This document shows, in pieces, positions 45,633 through 56,875 of a stretch of DNA of 64,000 nt. The position numbers and the translations under genes are program-made. Source of the DNA: Apium graveolens (taxonomy: Eukaryota > Streptophyta > Magnoliopsida > Apiales > Apiaceae); the NCBI RefSeq assembly GCF_009905375.1, contig NC_133650.1, positions 62,065,669-62,129,668 of the forward strand. The letters run 5' to 3'. The notes under the pieces were generated by a model. The model saw only the letters and a program-made list of their open reading frames with translations, searched no databases and had not been told where the DNA came from. The stretch's first letter is position 1. Each line of letters begins with the position of its first letter.

Positions 45633-46358
45633 GTGGAATTCTCAATGGATGGACTGTGTGATGCCTGTCAGAAAGGAAAGCAGATCAAGGCATCATTCAG
45701 AAAGAAGCTTGATTCAACAATTGAAGAACCCCTACAATTACTGCACTTGGACTTATTTAGACCAGTTAACATACTGTCAATCTCAAAGAAAAGGTACTGT
45801 CTAGTAATTGTGGATGATTTCTTAAAGTTCTCTTGGATATATTTTCTCAAGCCCAAAGATGAATCTAGTGAAATCATCATCAATCACATAAGACAAGTCA
45901 ACAATCATCCTGATTTCAAAGTAAGAAGAATCAGGAGTGACAATGGAACTGAGTTCAAGAATTCTGTTATGAGACTATTTTGTGAAGAGAATGGGATCAT
46001 GCATGAGTTTTATGTAGCAAGGACCCCACAACAAAATGAAGTAGTGGAAATAAAGAATAGATCTCTTATTGAAACTGCAAGAACAATGCTTGAAGAGTCA
46101 AAGTTACCAACATATTTTTGGGCAGAGGCTGTAAATACTGCATTCTATACTCAGAATAATTCTTTGATTAATCAAGCAAAATGCATGACACCCTACCATG
46201 TGTTCAAGAATAGGAAACCAACACTAAACTTTCTTCATATCTTTGGTTGTAAATGCTATATCTTAAGGAATCAAATTGATCAGCATGGGAAGTTTGATGC
46301 CAAAGCAGATGAAGGCATTTTTGTTGGATATGCAATAAGAAAAGCATCTAGAGTCTAG
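45633..46358 (+). pseudogene. pol: Sirevirus A integrase core
   Basis: 242-codon open segment. GLCDACQKGKQ completes the zinc-binding part. The first Asp is in HLDLFRPVN (Arg where Gly is usual), the second in RSDNGTEF, and the Glu in VVEIKNRSL (Ile where Arg is usual). The C-terminal FGCKCYILRN ... DEGIFVGY block follows. TAG at 46356-46358 ends it. The catalytic triad is intact, unlike the neighbourhood in B. Confidence 0.88.
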
Positions 46359-46379
46359 AATCTCAGAACCAGCATTGTT

Positions 46380-47310
46380 ATGCAATATGTACATGTTGTG
46401 TTTGATGATAAAAAGATTGAAGGACTACAAGATGGAGATTTCCATGAAAGCCTCAAATTTGATAATGTTGAGATAGTTTGTGAAGACAGTAATGATGAAA
46501 GTGATCAAGAACCAATGTATAAGGAAAATGCAAAAAAATCTACAACTAATAAAGCACATAATTCAACATCCGTCACAAGACCAAGTGCATCATCTGTTGG
46601 AAGACACTCTGCATCATCCATCGAAAGGAAAAACTCAACATCCATTGAACCATCAATAGATTTTGAGGGCCAATACAGATTACAATCAGAAAGGACCCCA
46701 ACTATAAGTCAAAGATCCATAAACTCAGGGGGAGTTTCTTCTAATCAAAACTCTATCACACATCAAGACAACAATGAGGCCTCTTCATCTAGAGATAATC
46801 GACCTCAACAGAGAAATTGGACTAGAGATCACCCATTTGAACTGATCATTGGTGATGCATCTTCAAGAGTGCAAACAAGTAAAGCAACTCAAGATGAATG
46901 TCTATATAGGAGCTTTCTATCTCAAGAAGAGCCTAAAAGGGTAGAGGAGGCTTTGTTGGATCCTGATTGGTTTTTAGCTATGCAGGACGAGCTAAACCAA
47001 TTTGAAAGGAATAAAATATTGAAGCTTGTGCCTAAGCCTAAAGGAAAGAATTCTATTGACACTAAGTGGGTATTCAGAAACAAGATGGATGAAAATGGCA
47101 TAGTAGTCAGGAACAAAGATAAATTGGTTACTAAGGGCTACTTTCAACAAGAAGGAATTGATTTTGCTCATATTGCAAGACTTGAAGCCATCAGAATCTT
47201 CTTAGCTTATGCATTCTATGCCAATTTCAAGGTCTATCAAATGGATGTCAAAAGTGCTTTTCTAAATGGAGACTTGGAGGAAGAAGTCTATGTCATTCAG
47301 CCTTCTCAGT
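46380..47310 (+). pseudogene. pol: Sirevirus A interdomain spacer and truncated reverse transcriptase
   Basis: The spacer with motif copies (46567-46645) is followed by the RT start ([33 protein letters not shown]). A 12-nt in-frame loss removes the DETFAP segment near 47163. The first catalytic Asp is present in [19 protein letters not shown]. Just after, at about 47305-47315, the sequence jumps into the middle of the third ORF. The YVDD box, the thumb and all of RNase H are absent. Confidence 0.88.
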
Positions 47311-49440
47311 ACATGCACCTTCTCAAAGTCAGGTTGATGTGGCTCCAATAAATGTGGAGTCAAGGCCAAAATCTTTAATAATAGAAGCACCTATCACACC
47401 AAACGCACCCACACATTCTCTGGATGTTGATATAATTCATACATCAATTCCTGATTCTCCATCTCTAACTCTCATGGAGAAGCCAAAAATCCAAGCAAGT
47501 GAGCATCATCTTTTAGATGATTTGTTGGCTCACTTTCCATTTCTTTCTGAGTCTACTGAAATATCTGTGCAAAATCTCAAATCAATCACCAAAGATTCAA
47601 CAGTAGTCTCTACTCCAAACTCTTTCATTTCCCCTATCTCGACGGATATTGTTCATCCGTTGACAAGTGATTGTATCTCGACGGATGTGCTTAACAGCAG
47701 TCATCCGTTGATACTTTCAACTACTACTTCGACGTATGTTTCTCATCCGTTGAACATCACTGCACAACTTCAAATCTCAACAAATGTTACAAGTGCAGAT
47801 GATCTAGTGGTTGTACAGTCACTCTTAGGATTGAGGTAAGAGAGTGAACAGAGTGAGAGGCTGAGTTGCTCTCAAGCAAAAAGAGAGGAAATGAGTGAAA
47901 CTATGCAAGCTATTTCTTCCAGCTTGGCAAAAGTGAGTGAGTGGAGTCCCACCTTAATAGGTGAAGGTGAGGTTGTGAGGGTGGGAAGCCAAGGGGAGCC
48001 CTTGATGCAAGAACAGAGAGATCATAAGAGAAAAGCAGGTACAGAAGAATGGGAAGAGCCCATTGTAAGTGAGTGAATGGATGTCAATGAGGCTAAAAAG
48101 AAATAGTTATTTCAGCAAGAATATCAAGTTGTATTAGATTTTGTTTCTTATGAAGCTGAGTCATTTACTCACCCTATTTCAGCTTATCAAGTTTTGGCTG
48201 AATTGAACAATGTGGACGCTGAAAGAATGATCAATTTGGTGTACACTACTGCTTCTATGCAAAGGGCCAAATATGCCATCACAGCCATGCCACCCACAAC
48301 TGGTGATGATGTTGATTATCAAACCGGTGGTTCTAAGGATCTATTTGGGGATGAAGATGATGATGAAGGAGAGTTCATGGACATAGGGGAAGAAGCAGGC
48401 CCTAGCTCAAGATCAAACATGCCATCTTGGGTGTTTTCCAAAGCATGTGATGAGCACCATTTTAAATCCACTCTTTCTCACATCATTCAACAAACTCAGA
48501 CAGCCCTTCAAACTACTACAAATGCAAACACCAAGAGCTTTCTACAAGAATATCTGCACTCTCTTCAACTCCATCAAATTCAATCTCTTAAACAAAATCA
48601 AGATGTCACTGAACCCAGAAGACTGAAATTGATCAAGTCAAGAAGGATGTTAGTGAGAGATTGGATGCTAAGTATCCTAGCACCACCATGCTAGACATCA
48701 ACAGACAACTAAGGAAAAATTCTGATCTAGCCAGCAAGGTGGATTCCTTGGACAAAAGACTCAAAACTTTGGAAACCTCAATTACTCAAATCCATCTACA
48801 TCAAGCCCAACAAACTCAGCTACTTCAAAAGCTAGTGGCTGCACAGACTTCATCCTCTACTCAACTTGATGCTAACAAAAAGGGGGAGAAAGACTCAATT
48901 GTTCCAGTTAGCCAAGGGGAGTCAACAAGTGAGGGGAAGAAAGTGCTAAACATTCAAGTCAATAAAGTAATTGTGCCATCAATTGTTTTCCCTAAGCCAC
49001 CAGTCTTGGACAACATTGATCTAATCAAGATAGCAGCTGCTAAGTTGGAATCCAATGAGAAATCTAAAAAGCTTGATGTTGCAGCAGTAGAGCAAGAGCC
49101 AGATACAAAATGGAAGAAAATTGATGAAGAGATTATAAAGAAGTTTGGTCCAATTGAGAATAAAGACAAGGTCTTTTCTCACTTCTCTCAATTAAGACAG
49201 ATTTCACCTAATGAAATGAGCCTAGGGAATATGGAAATGGGTCAACCCTCATCAATCAATTCTCCAAAGGCCAGTGTGATTTTTCAACCAAAAAGAAATT
49301 ATCCAAAGAATTAAGACAAAAATCCACTAGACCTATCTTATGAAACCCCTAGGCCAGATGAATAGAAGCTGTTGCAAGGTCTATTGCCTTATCCAAAGAT
49401 CCCAGAGATATAGTGTCAAAGAACAGAATTGCTAAGATCT
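47311..49440 (+). pseudogene. Third ORF of A, middle part after a deletion
   Basis: Matches B from about 38465 onward. The N-terminal conserved domain is missing. Ser/Thr/Pro-rich, then an acidic segment (about 48320-48420) and likely coiled coil (48661-48860). Motif copies at 47638-47750 alternate CGACGGATG and CATCCGTTG. Stops and shifts occur at 47837, 48074, about 48620 and 49312. Confidence 0.7.
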
Positions 49441-50543
49441 AAGGATTGGTAAACTAATATGTGTGGTGGCTGGACATCCAAAGTTTGTAGAAGCTAAGAA
49501 AGAAGAAAAGGTGAGGCTTAAACAACAACAAAAGCAAGCTGCTTTAGAAGCCAAAAAGCCTAGAAGCACAGAAGTTACATTACCTGTTGTGACAATTGGA
49601 CATTTGGCTGAAGGAAACAAAGAAAACCAAAGCAGATAAATAGAAAGTTTAGATACAAGATCCATGCAAAGAGGAAGATAGATTTTGATGAAGACAAGGA
49701 AGATTACATGCCATCCCAATCTACAACCACAAGCCAATCAGTCATACCTACTGTGAAGGAGGCTGAGATCAAGGTTGATCCTAACATCACCTTTCATGGT
49801 GATCCTGTTATTCCAAAGGATGACCCTATAGATTGGGACAATTTGTCTCTTCCTGATCTAAACCTTCCCATCTTTTCCAAACAGAGGAGAACAAAGGAAA
49901 GAGTAGTCAAAACGGTCAATCTTATCAAGCTTCAGTCCCAGCAACTGGCCAAACCCAAACCTACTGTCAACAAGGGAGATCAACTCTTCATATGTGATAT
50001 CAAATAATTTTCAGACATAAATCTCTATTTGGATGAGCTAGAAGAAGTCAGATCTATTGATGCTTACAAGCACCTTCCAGAGAGATTAGTCTTCAGGTAT
50101 AAGGGTGGTAAAGAGATGACTTGGCCACTTCACAGGATTCTCAATTAAGGCTATTCATCTTTGAGGCCATTTTCTCCTCAATCAAGAAAAATTTTGGATT
50201 CAACATAGTTGCCAAGAAAATGGTAATAAACAAGATTGAGGAGATAAGAAATAGCTGGAGAGGACCAAATGCACTCCCAAGAGTATTGACTATTCCCTTC
50301 ACTGGAGATAGGGTGCATTTGAGGCCATACTGGATTATGGAGTTCAAGGATGAAAAGAACATTAGAATATTCTTTAGATTGGAAGATCAACTAAAGATTG
50401 CAGACAATGAAACTCTTATGGAGATGCAAGAAAAGCTGGATCAGACAAATGAGGATGAATCTGAAGTTTACAGACAACTACAAAATGAAATTGAGGAAAA
50501 TAATGTGAAGCTGGGAATGAAGTCAAGGCAATCAAGGAAATGA
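49441..50543 (+). pseudogene. Third ORF of A, C-terminal conserved part
   Basis: Follows B 40548-41693: VNKGDQLFICDIK, then a stop at 50005-50007, then PFTGDRVHLRPYWIMEFKDE and a Glu/Gln-rich end. A frameshift near 50140-50150 joins two frames. Conservation between A and B is clearly higher here than in the middle part. Confidence 0.7.
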
Positions 50544-50735
50544 TCTATATTTGCTCAGTCTAGAGGAGCACCTTAAAAATAATCTGTAAGACACTCTACA
50601 AATCTTTTTTTGTAAGAATTTTCAATAAACTATAGCAGTTGAAATTTTAATCTACTGTATTTCATTCTGTATTCATAGAGTGTTTTGTTATCATCAAGTT
50701 TCTATTATTTTATGGCTAAAATTCTAGTAGACATA

Positions 50736-50748
50736 AATTGGGGGAGAT
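50736..50748 (+). other. Polypurine tract, Sirevirus A
   Basis: AATTGGGGGAGAT directly before the 3' LTR. Confidence 0.85.
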
Positions 50749-51802
50749 TGTTAGGAATATGTTGTGTACTTGACGATAACTTGAATAAAATACTAATTAG
50801 ATTTTTAATTAAGTGATTTTGTAGCTTTCAACGGATGATCATTTCAACATCCGTTGAAAGAGTAGCTTATGTACAATAAGATTAGTAGCACATTTCTGCA
50901 TACTTAAATAACTTAATGAACTAGATCTTTGAGGAACATTTAAGTCATGTTGACTACAGATTGATATGCAAGATAGGTTGGTTAATTGTATATAGTTGAT
51001 GCCTTGTAATCTTGCATAAATGAAATAGAGTTAACTGTCAAGAATATAGTCTCAACGGATGATTCCAAAGCTTCAACGGATGCTCAAATAAAGCTTCAAC
51101 AGATGATCTACATAGTTTCAATGGATGATCAGCCAAAATATCAACGGATGATCAACCACAATTTCGACGGATGATTCAATGAAGCTTCAATGGATGTTTA
51201 AATTCAAAAGAGCAGTTGATAGTGACCTGATAGTCACATGCGTTGATTGTATGCAAATGGAATGTGGCAGGCTGTTTGCAGGATTTAGAGAACAAAGAAG
51301 CATTTCCATTTCCATGCTAAACATATGATATTCAAAGATGCTGGAAAGAGAAGTATAGTAGCATGAAATCAGACTAGAAATAGTTTGTCTTATTATCTTG
51401 TCTTGATATCATGTAACTTGGTGATATATAAACCAAGAGTAGCAAGTTGAAAGGTATCCAAGTTAGTAAGCATTTTTACCATAGAAATAGATAAGGAAAA
51501 ATCTGTAAAGAATTTCCCTATTCTTGTTTTTCAACTTGTAAGCAGCTGTGTACATTAGTAACACAGAGTTCTCTACTTAATATATATCTCTGGTGGAAAA
51601 TTTCAATCCACCAGAAAATTTTTAAATACTTGTATTTATTTACTTTGTGTTTTGATTTCAATATTACTTTCATTCCACATAATTGCTAAATCAAACACAA
51701 TTATATATATTTATAGAAGAAAAGTTCTTAAAATTGAAAATAAGTCAGAATTACATTCAACCCCCCTTCTGTAATTCTTGTTTAGATTGTTTGGGAATAA
51801 CA
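50749..51802 (+). repeat. 3' LTR of Sirevirus A
   Basis: 1054 bp, TGTTAGGAATATG to GGGAATAACA, followed by ATCAC. It holds a perfect 13-bp inverted repeat at 50825-50837 and 50848-50860, the motif array at 51052-51197 and TATATAAA at 51425-51432. Confidence 0.93.
50825..50860. promoter_or_regulatory. Perfect dyad of the A motif near the LTR start
   Basis: CTTTCAACGGATG and CATCCGTTGAAAG with a 10-base loop. B has CACTCGACGGATG and CATCCATCGAGTG at the same place in its LTR. It could be a protein-binding dyad or an RNA hairpin. Confidence 0.7.
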
Positions 51803-52236
51803 ATCACAGGTTATAGTATGAAACAGGCACTATTATAAACCAAATTTTATTATAACCCATAAGTCTAATTAGTTTTACAATTATTCAAATTTTATTAAAA
51901 ACCTCTAGACTAATCAAACGTCCCAAAATAGTTTACCTGGAAGACACAACAAACTATTTACAAGCACATGAATTCTGCTTAAACCGGGAACTCAGGCCTG
52001 CTCTGGCCTAGCTGAAAGATTAGAATAATAAATCAGTATGAGTGAAAGGAATGCTCAGCAAGCAGTATAAATCTTATGATTAAAACAACAACAAAATATT
52101 TGAAAAATAAAACCGAACAACAATACCTGAGCAATATCAAAATCTAATATAAGCTTTGATGATAAACAACACTTTTATATTATTTATATTTTGGATTGGA
52201 ATCCTCGAACGACGGTGTTTTGCCACCGGTGATCAG
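51803..52236 (+). repeat. Right part of an older LTR-like sequence
   Basis: Continues from 28184 after the ATCAC duplication. No ORF. It is cut at 52236 by Sirevirus C, whose left flank is ATCAG. The text around 52000-52090 (a GGGAACTCAGGCCTGCTC stretch and what follows) looks like the inside of a decayed plant LTR; the family is not recognised. Confidence 0.5.
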
Positions 52237-52841
52237 TGTTAGATATATTTGATAATGTCATGTCTAATATGATTTGTGTTTAGTTTTCAGATCTTACTTA
52301 AATAGGACAAATCAGTAATTAACTGGAAATCAGCACTTATACTGAAGTCAGAACTTAAGTTGTCAGAACTTAAGTTATCAGGAGATATTATCAGGAGATA
52401 ATATCAGGACTTAAGGAGACTTTCAGATAAGGAAGACAGCTGATTGAAAGGAAAGAAGATCAAGACAAACGCAAGAAGAGATATGCATGAACAAGGAATT
52501 CTATGAAGAATAGAATACTTAGAAGAAAAGATATCTGATTGATATATTTTAGGAAGCAGAATTATATTCTATATCAATTAGCGATTATCTTATAACTGTG
52601 TAGTATATAAACACAGACATAGGGTTTACACTATATGTGTTATCATTATCAAGAATAATATTCATTGTAACCCTAGCAGCTCTCGTGATATTTGTTTATC
52701 ATGGAGAGAGGACAGTTCCATATTGTAATAAAGTTTATTATATTGAATAAAGTTTGTTTTCTGTTACTTGAGTTCTTTAATTCGATTTGATTGTGATAAA
52801 CACTGTATTCAACCCCCTTCTACAGTGTGTGTGACCTAACA
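52237..52841 (+). repeat. 5' LTR of Sirevirus C
   Basis: 605 bp, TGTTAG to CTAACA (perfect 6-bp inverted ends). Motif array TCAGAACTTAAG / TCAGGACTTAAG at about 52329-52415, TATATAAA at 52614-52621. Confidence 0.92.
52614..52621 (+). promoter_or_regulatory. TATA box, 5' LTR C
   Basis: TATATAAACAC, at the same relative place as 2717-2724 in the LTR fragment. It would start the genomic RNA about 30 bp downstream. Confidence 0.65.
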
Positions 52842-52843
52842 AG

Positions 52844-52855
52844 TGGTATCAGATC
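52844..52855 (+). other. Primer-binding site, Sirevirus C
   Basis: TGGTATCAGATC, two bases after the LTR. It differs from the TGGTATCAGAGC of the other elements at one base, either a mutation or a family variant. Confidence 0.8.
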
Positions 52856-52897
52856 ACATCTGTTTACACACAAACAGTTTAAGATCCAAAAACAATC

Positions 52898-54990
52898 ATG
52901 TATGAAGAAGAAACTCCAACCAAGCCTACCAAAACTGAAGAACCTCCAAAGACTCAAATCCATAGTCGATATGAGACTATTAGAGTTCCCATACTGAAAC
53001 CATCTGAATATTCCATATGGAAGGTAAGGATGTCTATGTTTCTGGAAGCTACTGATCCAGAATACATTGACAGAATCAATGAAGGTCCACACAAGCCAAC
53101 CAAACTCTCTGTTGTAGTTGCAGGTCAACCAGCAAAGTTTGTACCAAAGGAGAAGAGTGATTATACTGCTGAAGATATCTCATCAATTGCTAAGGATGCT
53201 AAGGTACGACACTTGCTGCATAGTGCTATTGATAATGTAATGTCAAATAGAGTAATCAACTACAAGACTTCAAAGGAGATATGGGATGCTTTGGAGACAA
53301 GATGCCAGGGATCCGAATCAATTAAGAAGAACATGAAGACTATACTTACTCAAGAGTATGAACACTTTGACTCAAAGCCTGATGAGTCATTAACTGGTGT
53401 ATCTGACAGATTTGTCAAACTCTTGAATGATTTGTCACTAGTCGACAAGGAATATGATCTTGAGGATTCAAATCTTAAATTCCTGTTAGCACTTCCTGAA
53501 AGATGGGATTTGAAGGCCACCACTATAAGAGACAACTATAATCTTGAAAAAACAGCTCTTGATGAAATTTATGGGATGCTCAAGACTCATGAACTTGAGA
53601 TGGAACAAAGAAGCAAGAGGAAAGGAGGAAAGTCAAGGATAGTTGCTCTTAAGGCTGAGGAGGAATCTCCCAAAGCAGCTACCTCAAGGAAAGGCAAGGG
53701 AAAAGCTCTCATCACAAAGTCAGATACTGAGTCATCAAGTTCTGATAGTGATGATGACTCAGAAACTGAAAGCTTGCCTGAGATGGATGCTGATGAAGAG
53801 ATGATGAAGCTGTGAGATGGATGTTGATGAAGAGATGATGAAGCTGTGTGCTCTTATGGTGAAAGGAATCACAAGAATTGCATAAAGAAAATTCAGGAAG
53901 GGAAAGAAATTTTCCAGGAAAGGTGCAAGTTCTGATAAGAAGAGTTTCAGAAAATCTGAAGGCAAAGGAGGGAAGTCTGACAGAGGAGATTACACAAATG
54001 TCAAATGCTACAACTGTGGTGAAAAAGGCCACATATCTCCTGATTGCAAGAAAGTGAAGAGTGACAAAGGCAAGGCTCTTGTCACAAAGAAGAAAAGCTG
54101 GACAGACACTTCAGATTCTGAAAATGAGGAGAATTATGCCTTGATGGCAAATGCTGATAGCAGTTCTGATGCTGCTGAGTTAAAGGTACCTCAAACTACT
54201 TATGCATTTCATACTGATGATATTAATGAGTTGAGAAGATATCTTAAAACCATGTTCATTAGTTATAGAGATCAAACTTTAACATATGAAAGATTAACTT
54301 CTGAAAATCTTGCTTGTAAAAAGAGGAATGATTATTTAGAAAAAGAGTTAGTCATGTTCCATCAAACTCAGAAAGATAGAGATGATGCTTTTTATGTTAG
54401 GGATGAAGTACTTAAAATGAATGAATCTCTAAAAACTGAGTTAAAAAAGGAAAGAGAGATTATCAGAACTTGGACTAACTCTGGAAGAACAACTCAGAAT
54501 TTGTTAAGTAGAGGAAACTGCAAAGAGGGCTTAGGTTATGGAGATGACAAGAATGATAAATGAACTGTAGAAATTGAGCCTATAGTTATTAAACAAAAGC
54601 CAAAGGTAAAACCTGTTAAGTTTGTAGCTGTAAAGTCTGATACTGATAAATCAGAAGTTAAAGAGAAAATAACTTCTGACAAACCAAAACAGGATAAGCC
54701 AGCTGAAGTAAACATAGGCTTAATGACAAAGAAGTAGCTTAAGCATAAGCTGAAAGATGTTAAGAATGAAAACAAGGTAAAGTCACCTAGGAAAAATAGG
54801 AATGGAAAGGAAGGTGTGAATAAAAGTAATGATTACAAGCCTGTTCCTAATGCTCCTAGAAAAACATGTCATAATTGTGGAAATTATAACCATCTGGCTT
54901 CTTTTTGCAAGAAAAATAAGAACATAAACTCCTTACTTTCAAAGTCAGGAGTTAAAAGTCAGTCTGTTAGATATAAGCTATAAAATCCTT
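52898..54990 (+). pseudogene. gag: Sirevirus C gag
   Basis: Starts MYEEETPTKPTKTEEPPKTQ. The gag core runs to about residue 240 (LKPSEYSIWKVRMSMFLEAT, FLLALPERWDLKATTIRDNY). TGA at 53813-53815 results from a 34-bp tandem duplication (53780-53813 and 53814-53847) that shifts the frame. The first knuckle CYNCGEKGHISPDC is at 54007-54048 and the second CHNCGNYNHLASFC at 54867-54908. A third, degenerate one at about 54988-55033 (FHCGSLWNFIYTC) has lost its first Cys. Further stops occur at 54561 and about 54735. It would form the virus-like particle in the cytoplasm. Confidence 0.88.
53780..53847 (+). repeat. 34-bp tandem duplication in gag of C
   Basis: Two adjacent 34-bp copies that start GAGATGGATG and end GATGAAGCTGT, differing at one base. 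34 is not a multiple of 3, so the duplication alone breaks the frame. Confidence 0.95.
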
Positions 54991-55286
54991 TTTTTCATTG
55001 TGGTAGTTTATGGAATTTCATTTATACTTGTAAGGAATATCATATTTTGTACTATGATTATTATCAAATAAAACCTTCTTTAAAGAAAGTTAGCATTGTT
55101 CCTTCTAGTGTAAGTTCTGATACAAAGTCTGATAGTGTAAATGCTGATAAGAAAAATGTTAACATAAACTATGATGCTAAATCCACTGCAAATGTTAACA
55201 AACTTAATAAGGCCAAAGGATCCAAGCAAGTCTGGGTCCTTAAAACTAATCATTAATGATCTTTTTGATTGCAGGGCAATAGGAAA

Positions 55287-56775
55287 AACATCCTAGTTCT
55301 GGATAGTGGATGTTCAGGACATATGACTGGATATAAAGCCCTGCTATCAGACTTTGTGGAGAAAGCTGGCCCAAGTGTTTCTTATGGAGATGACAATATT
55401 GGAAAAACCTTGGGATATGGCAATATCAGGACTTAAACACAATCTACTCAGTGTTAGTCAAATCTGTGACAGAGGTTATCATGTGGATTTCTTTGAAGAA
55501 CACTGTGAAGTTGTAAGTAAATCTACAAGCAAAGTTGTTCTGAAAGGATACAGGCGTGGTAACATTTATGAAGCCAAGCTTTCAACAAGTACTGATGGTT
55601 CTGCAATCTGTCTGTTAAGTAAAGCATCAATTGAAGAAAGCTGGAATTGGCACAAGAAACTCTCTCATTTAAATTTCAACAATATAAATGAACTAGTCAA
55701 GAAAGATCTTGTGAGAGGACTGCCAAAATCAGTATTTGCTCCTGATGGCCTTTGTGATTCATGTCAGAAGGCTAAACAAAGAAAATCTTCATTCAAGAAC
55801 AAGACTAAATCATCAATTCTTGAGCCTTATCACCTACTACATGTTGATCTATTTGGTCCAGTGAATGTCATGTCTATTGTAAAGAAGAAATATGTTATGG
55901 TCATAGTGGATGAGTTCACCAGATACACATGGGTGTATTTCTTGCACACAAAAAGTGAAACTGCATCTATTTTGATTGATCATATCAAGCAACTGGATAA
56001 ATTGGTCAAAGATTCTATGAAGATTATAAGAAGTGATAATGGCACTGAATTCAAGAATTTGATCATGAAAGAGTTCTGCAAAGACCATGGAATAAAGCAG
56101 GAATTTTCTGCTCCTGGAACTCCACAACAAAATGGAGTTGTTGAAAGAAAGAATAGAACTCTTATTGAAGCTGCACGAACTATGCTTGATGAAGCAAAGC
56201 TACCAACCTATTTTTGGGCTGAAGCTGTGCAGACTGCTTGTTTCACTCAAAATGCAACACTCATTAACAAGCATGGAAAGACACCATATGAGATGATGAA
56301 GAAAAAGAAGCCAAATCTGAAGTATTTTCATGTATTTGGATGCAAGTGTTTTGTTCTTAAGACTCATCCTGAACAGCTATCCAAATTTGATTTAAAAGCT
56401 GATGAAGGAATTTTTGTTGGATATCCACTTTCCACAAAAGCCTTCAGAGTCTATAATTTCATAACAAGGGTTGTCATGGAATCTATCAATGTCTCTTTTG
56501 ATGATAAAAAGATTTCTGGACTTGAAGATTTCAATGCTCATGATCAGCTGAGATTTGAAAATGAAGATTTAAATTCTGATACTGTAAATCCTGACAGTCT
56601 AAATCCTGATACTGCAAACTCTGATGGATTAAACTCTGATGTTATTGAAACTGTGGTGACTACGCCAAAGGAAGATGCACCTGTGCAGGGGGGGCATACT
56701 GAAGATACAACCACATCTCAAGAAGCATTAGAACCTACAACTGGCTCTTCAAGTTCTAATTCATCAAGTTCCTAA
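55287..56775 (+). pseudogene. pol: Sirevirus C protease and integrase
   Basis: The protease motif LVLDSGCSGHMTG is at about 55293-55331 in one frame. A deletion with frameshift near 55425 removes part of the spacer domain. From SGLKHNLLSVSQ the frame is open to 56775. The zinc-binding part is WHKKLSHLNF ... GLCDSCQKAKQ. The core has Asp in HVDLFGPVN, Asp in RSDNGTEF and Glu in VVERKNRTL, the full D, D, E set. The C-terminal part (FGCKCFVLK, DEGIFVGY) follows, then the 15-bp repeat spacer. This is the best preserved integrase of the three copia elements. Confidence 0.9.
56572..56640 (+). repeat. 15-bp repeat with the C motif, between integrase and RT
   Basis: Five units of AAxTCTGATACTGTA type, encoding NSDTV, NPDSL, NPDTA, NSDGL and NSDVI. 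It is the counterpart, by position, of the motif arrays in A (46567-46645) and B (34719-34829), but built on the motif of C. Confidence 0.88.
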
Positions 56776-56875
56776 TGAGCCAAGTTCTGATAAGTCTGGA
56801 AACTCAAATTCTGAAGGATCCAACTCAGAGAGCATAATTTCAGGGGGAGCATCAGAAAATGTTGATGAAGACAGC

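Larger units (their letters stand above)
28185..51802 (+). mobile_element. Sirevirus A (Ty1/copia), composite, 23.6 kb
   Basis: The outer LTRs (28185-29253 and 50749-51802) start TGTTAGGAATATG and end GGGAATAACA, and are flanked by ATCAC on both sides (28180-28184, 51803-51807), so they come from one insertion. A primer site and a purine tract (50736-50748) are present. The internal region is interrupted by Sirevirus B, repeats about 300 bp of gag on both sides of B, and lacks the RT palm, RNase H and the start of the third ORF. The two LTRs differ at about 14 of the first 205 sites by eye, suggesting an old insertion. Confidence 0.9.

Noticed and set aside
55047..55256. Separate small gene in C
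   Set aside because: It is the lysine- and serine-rich end of gag leading into protease, in frame with LKTNH just before the pol start.
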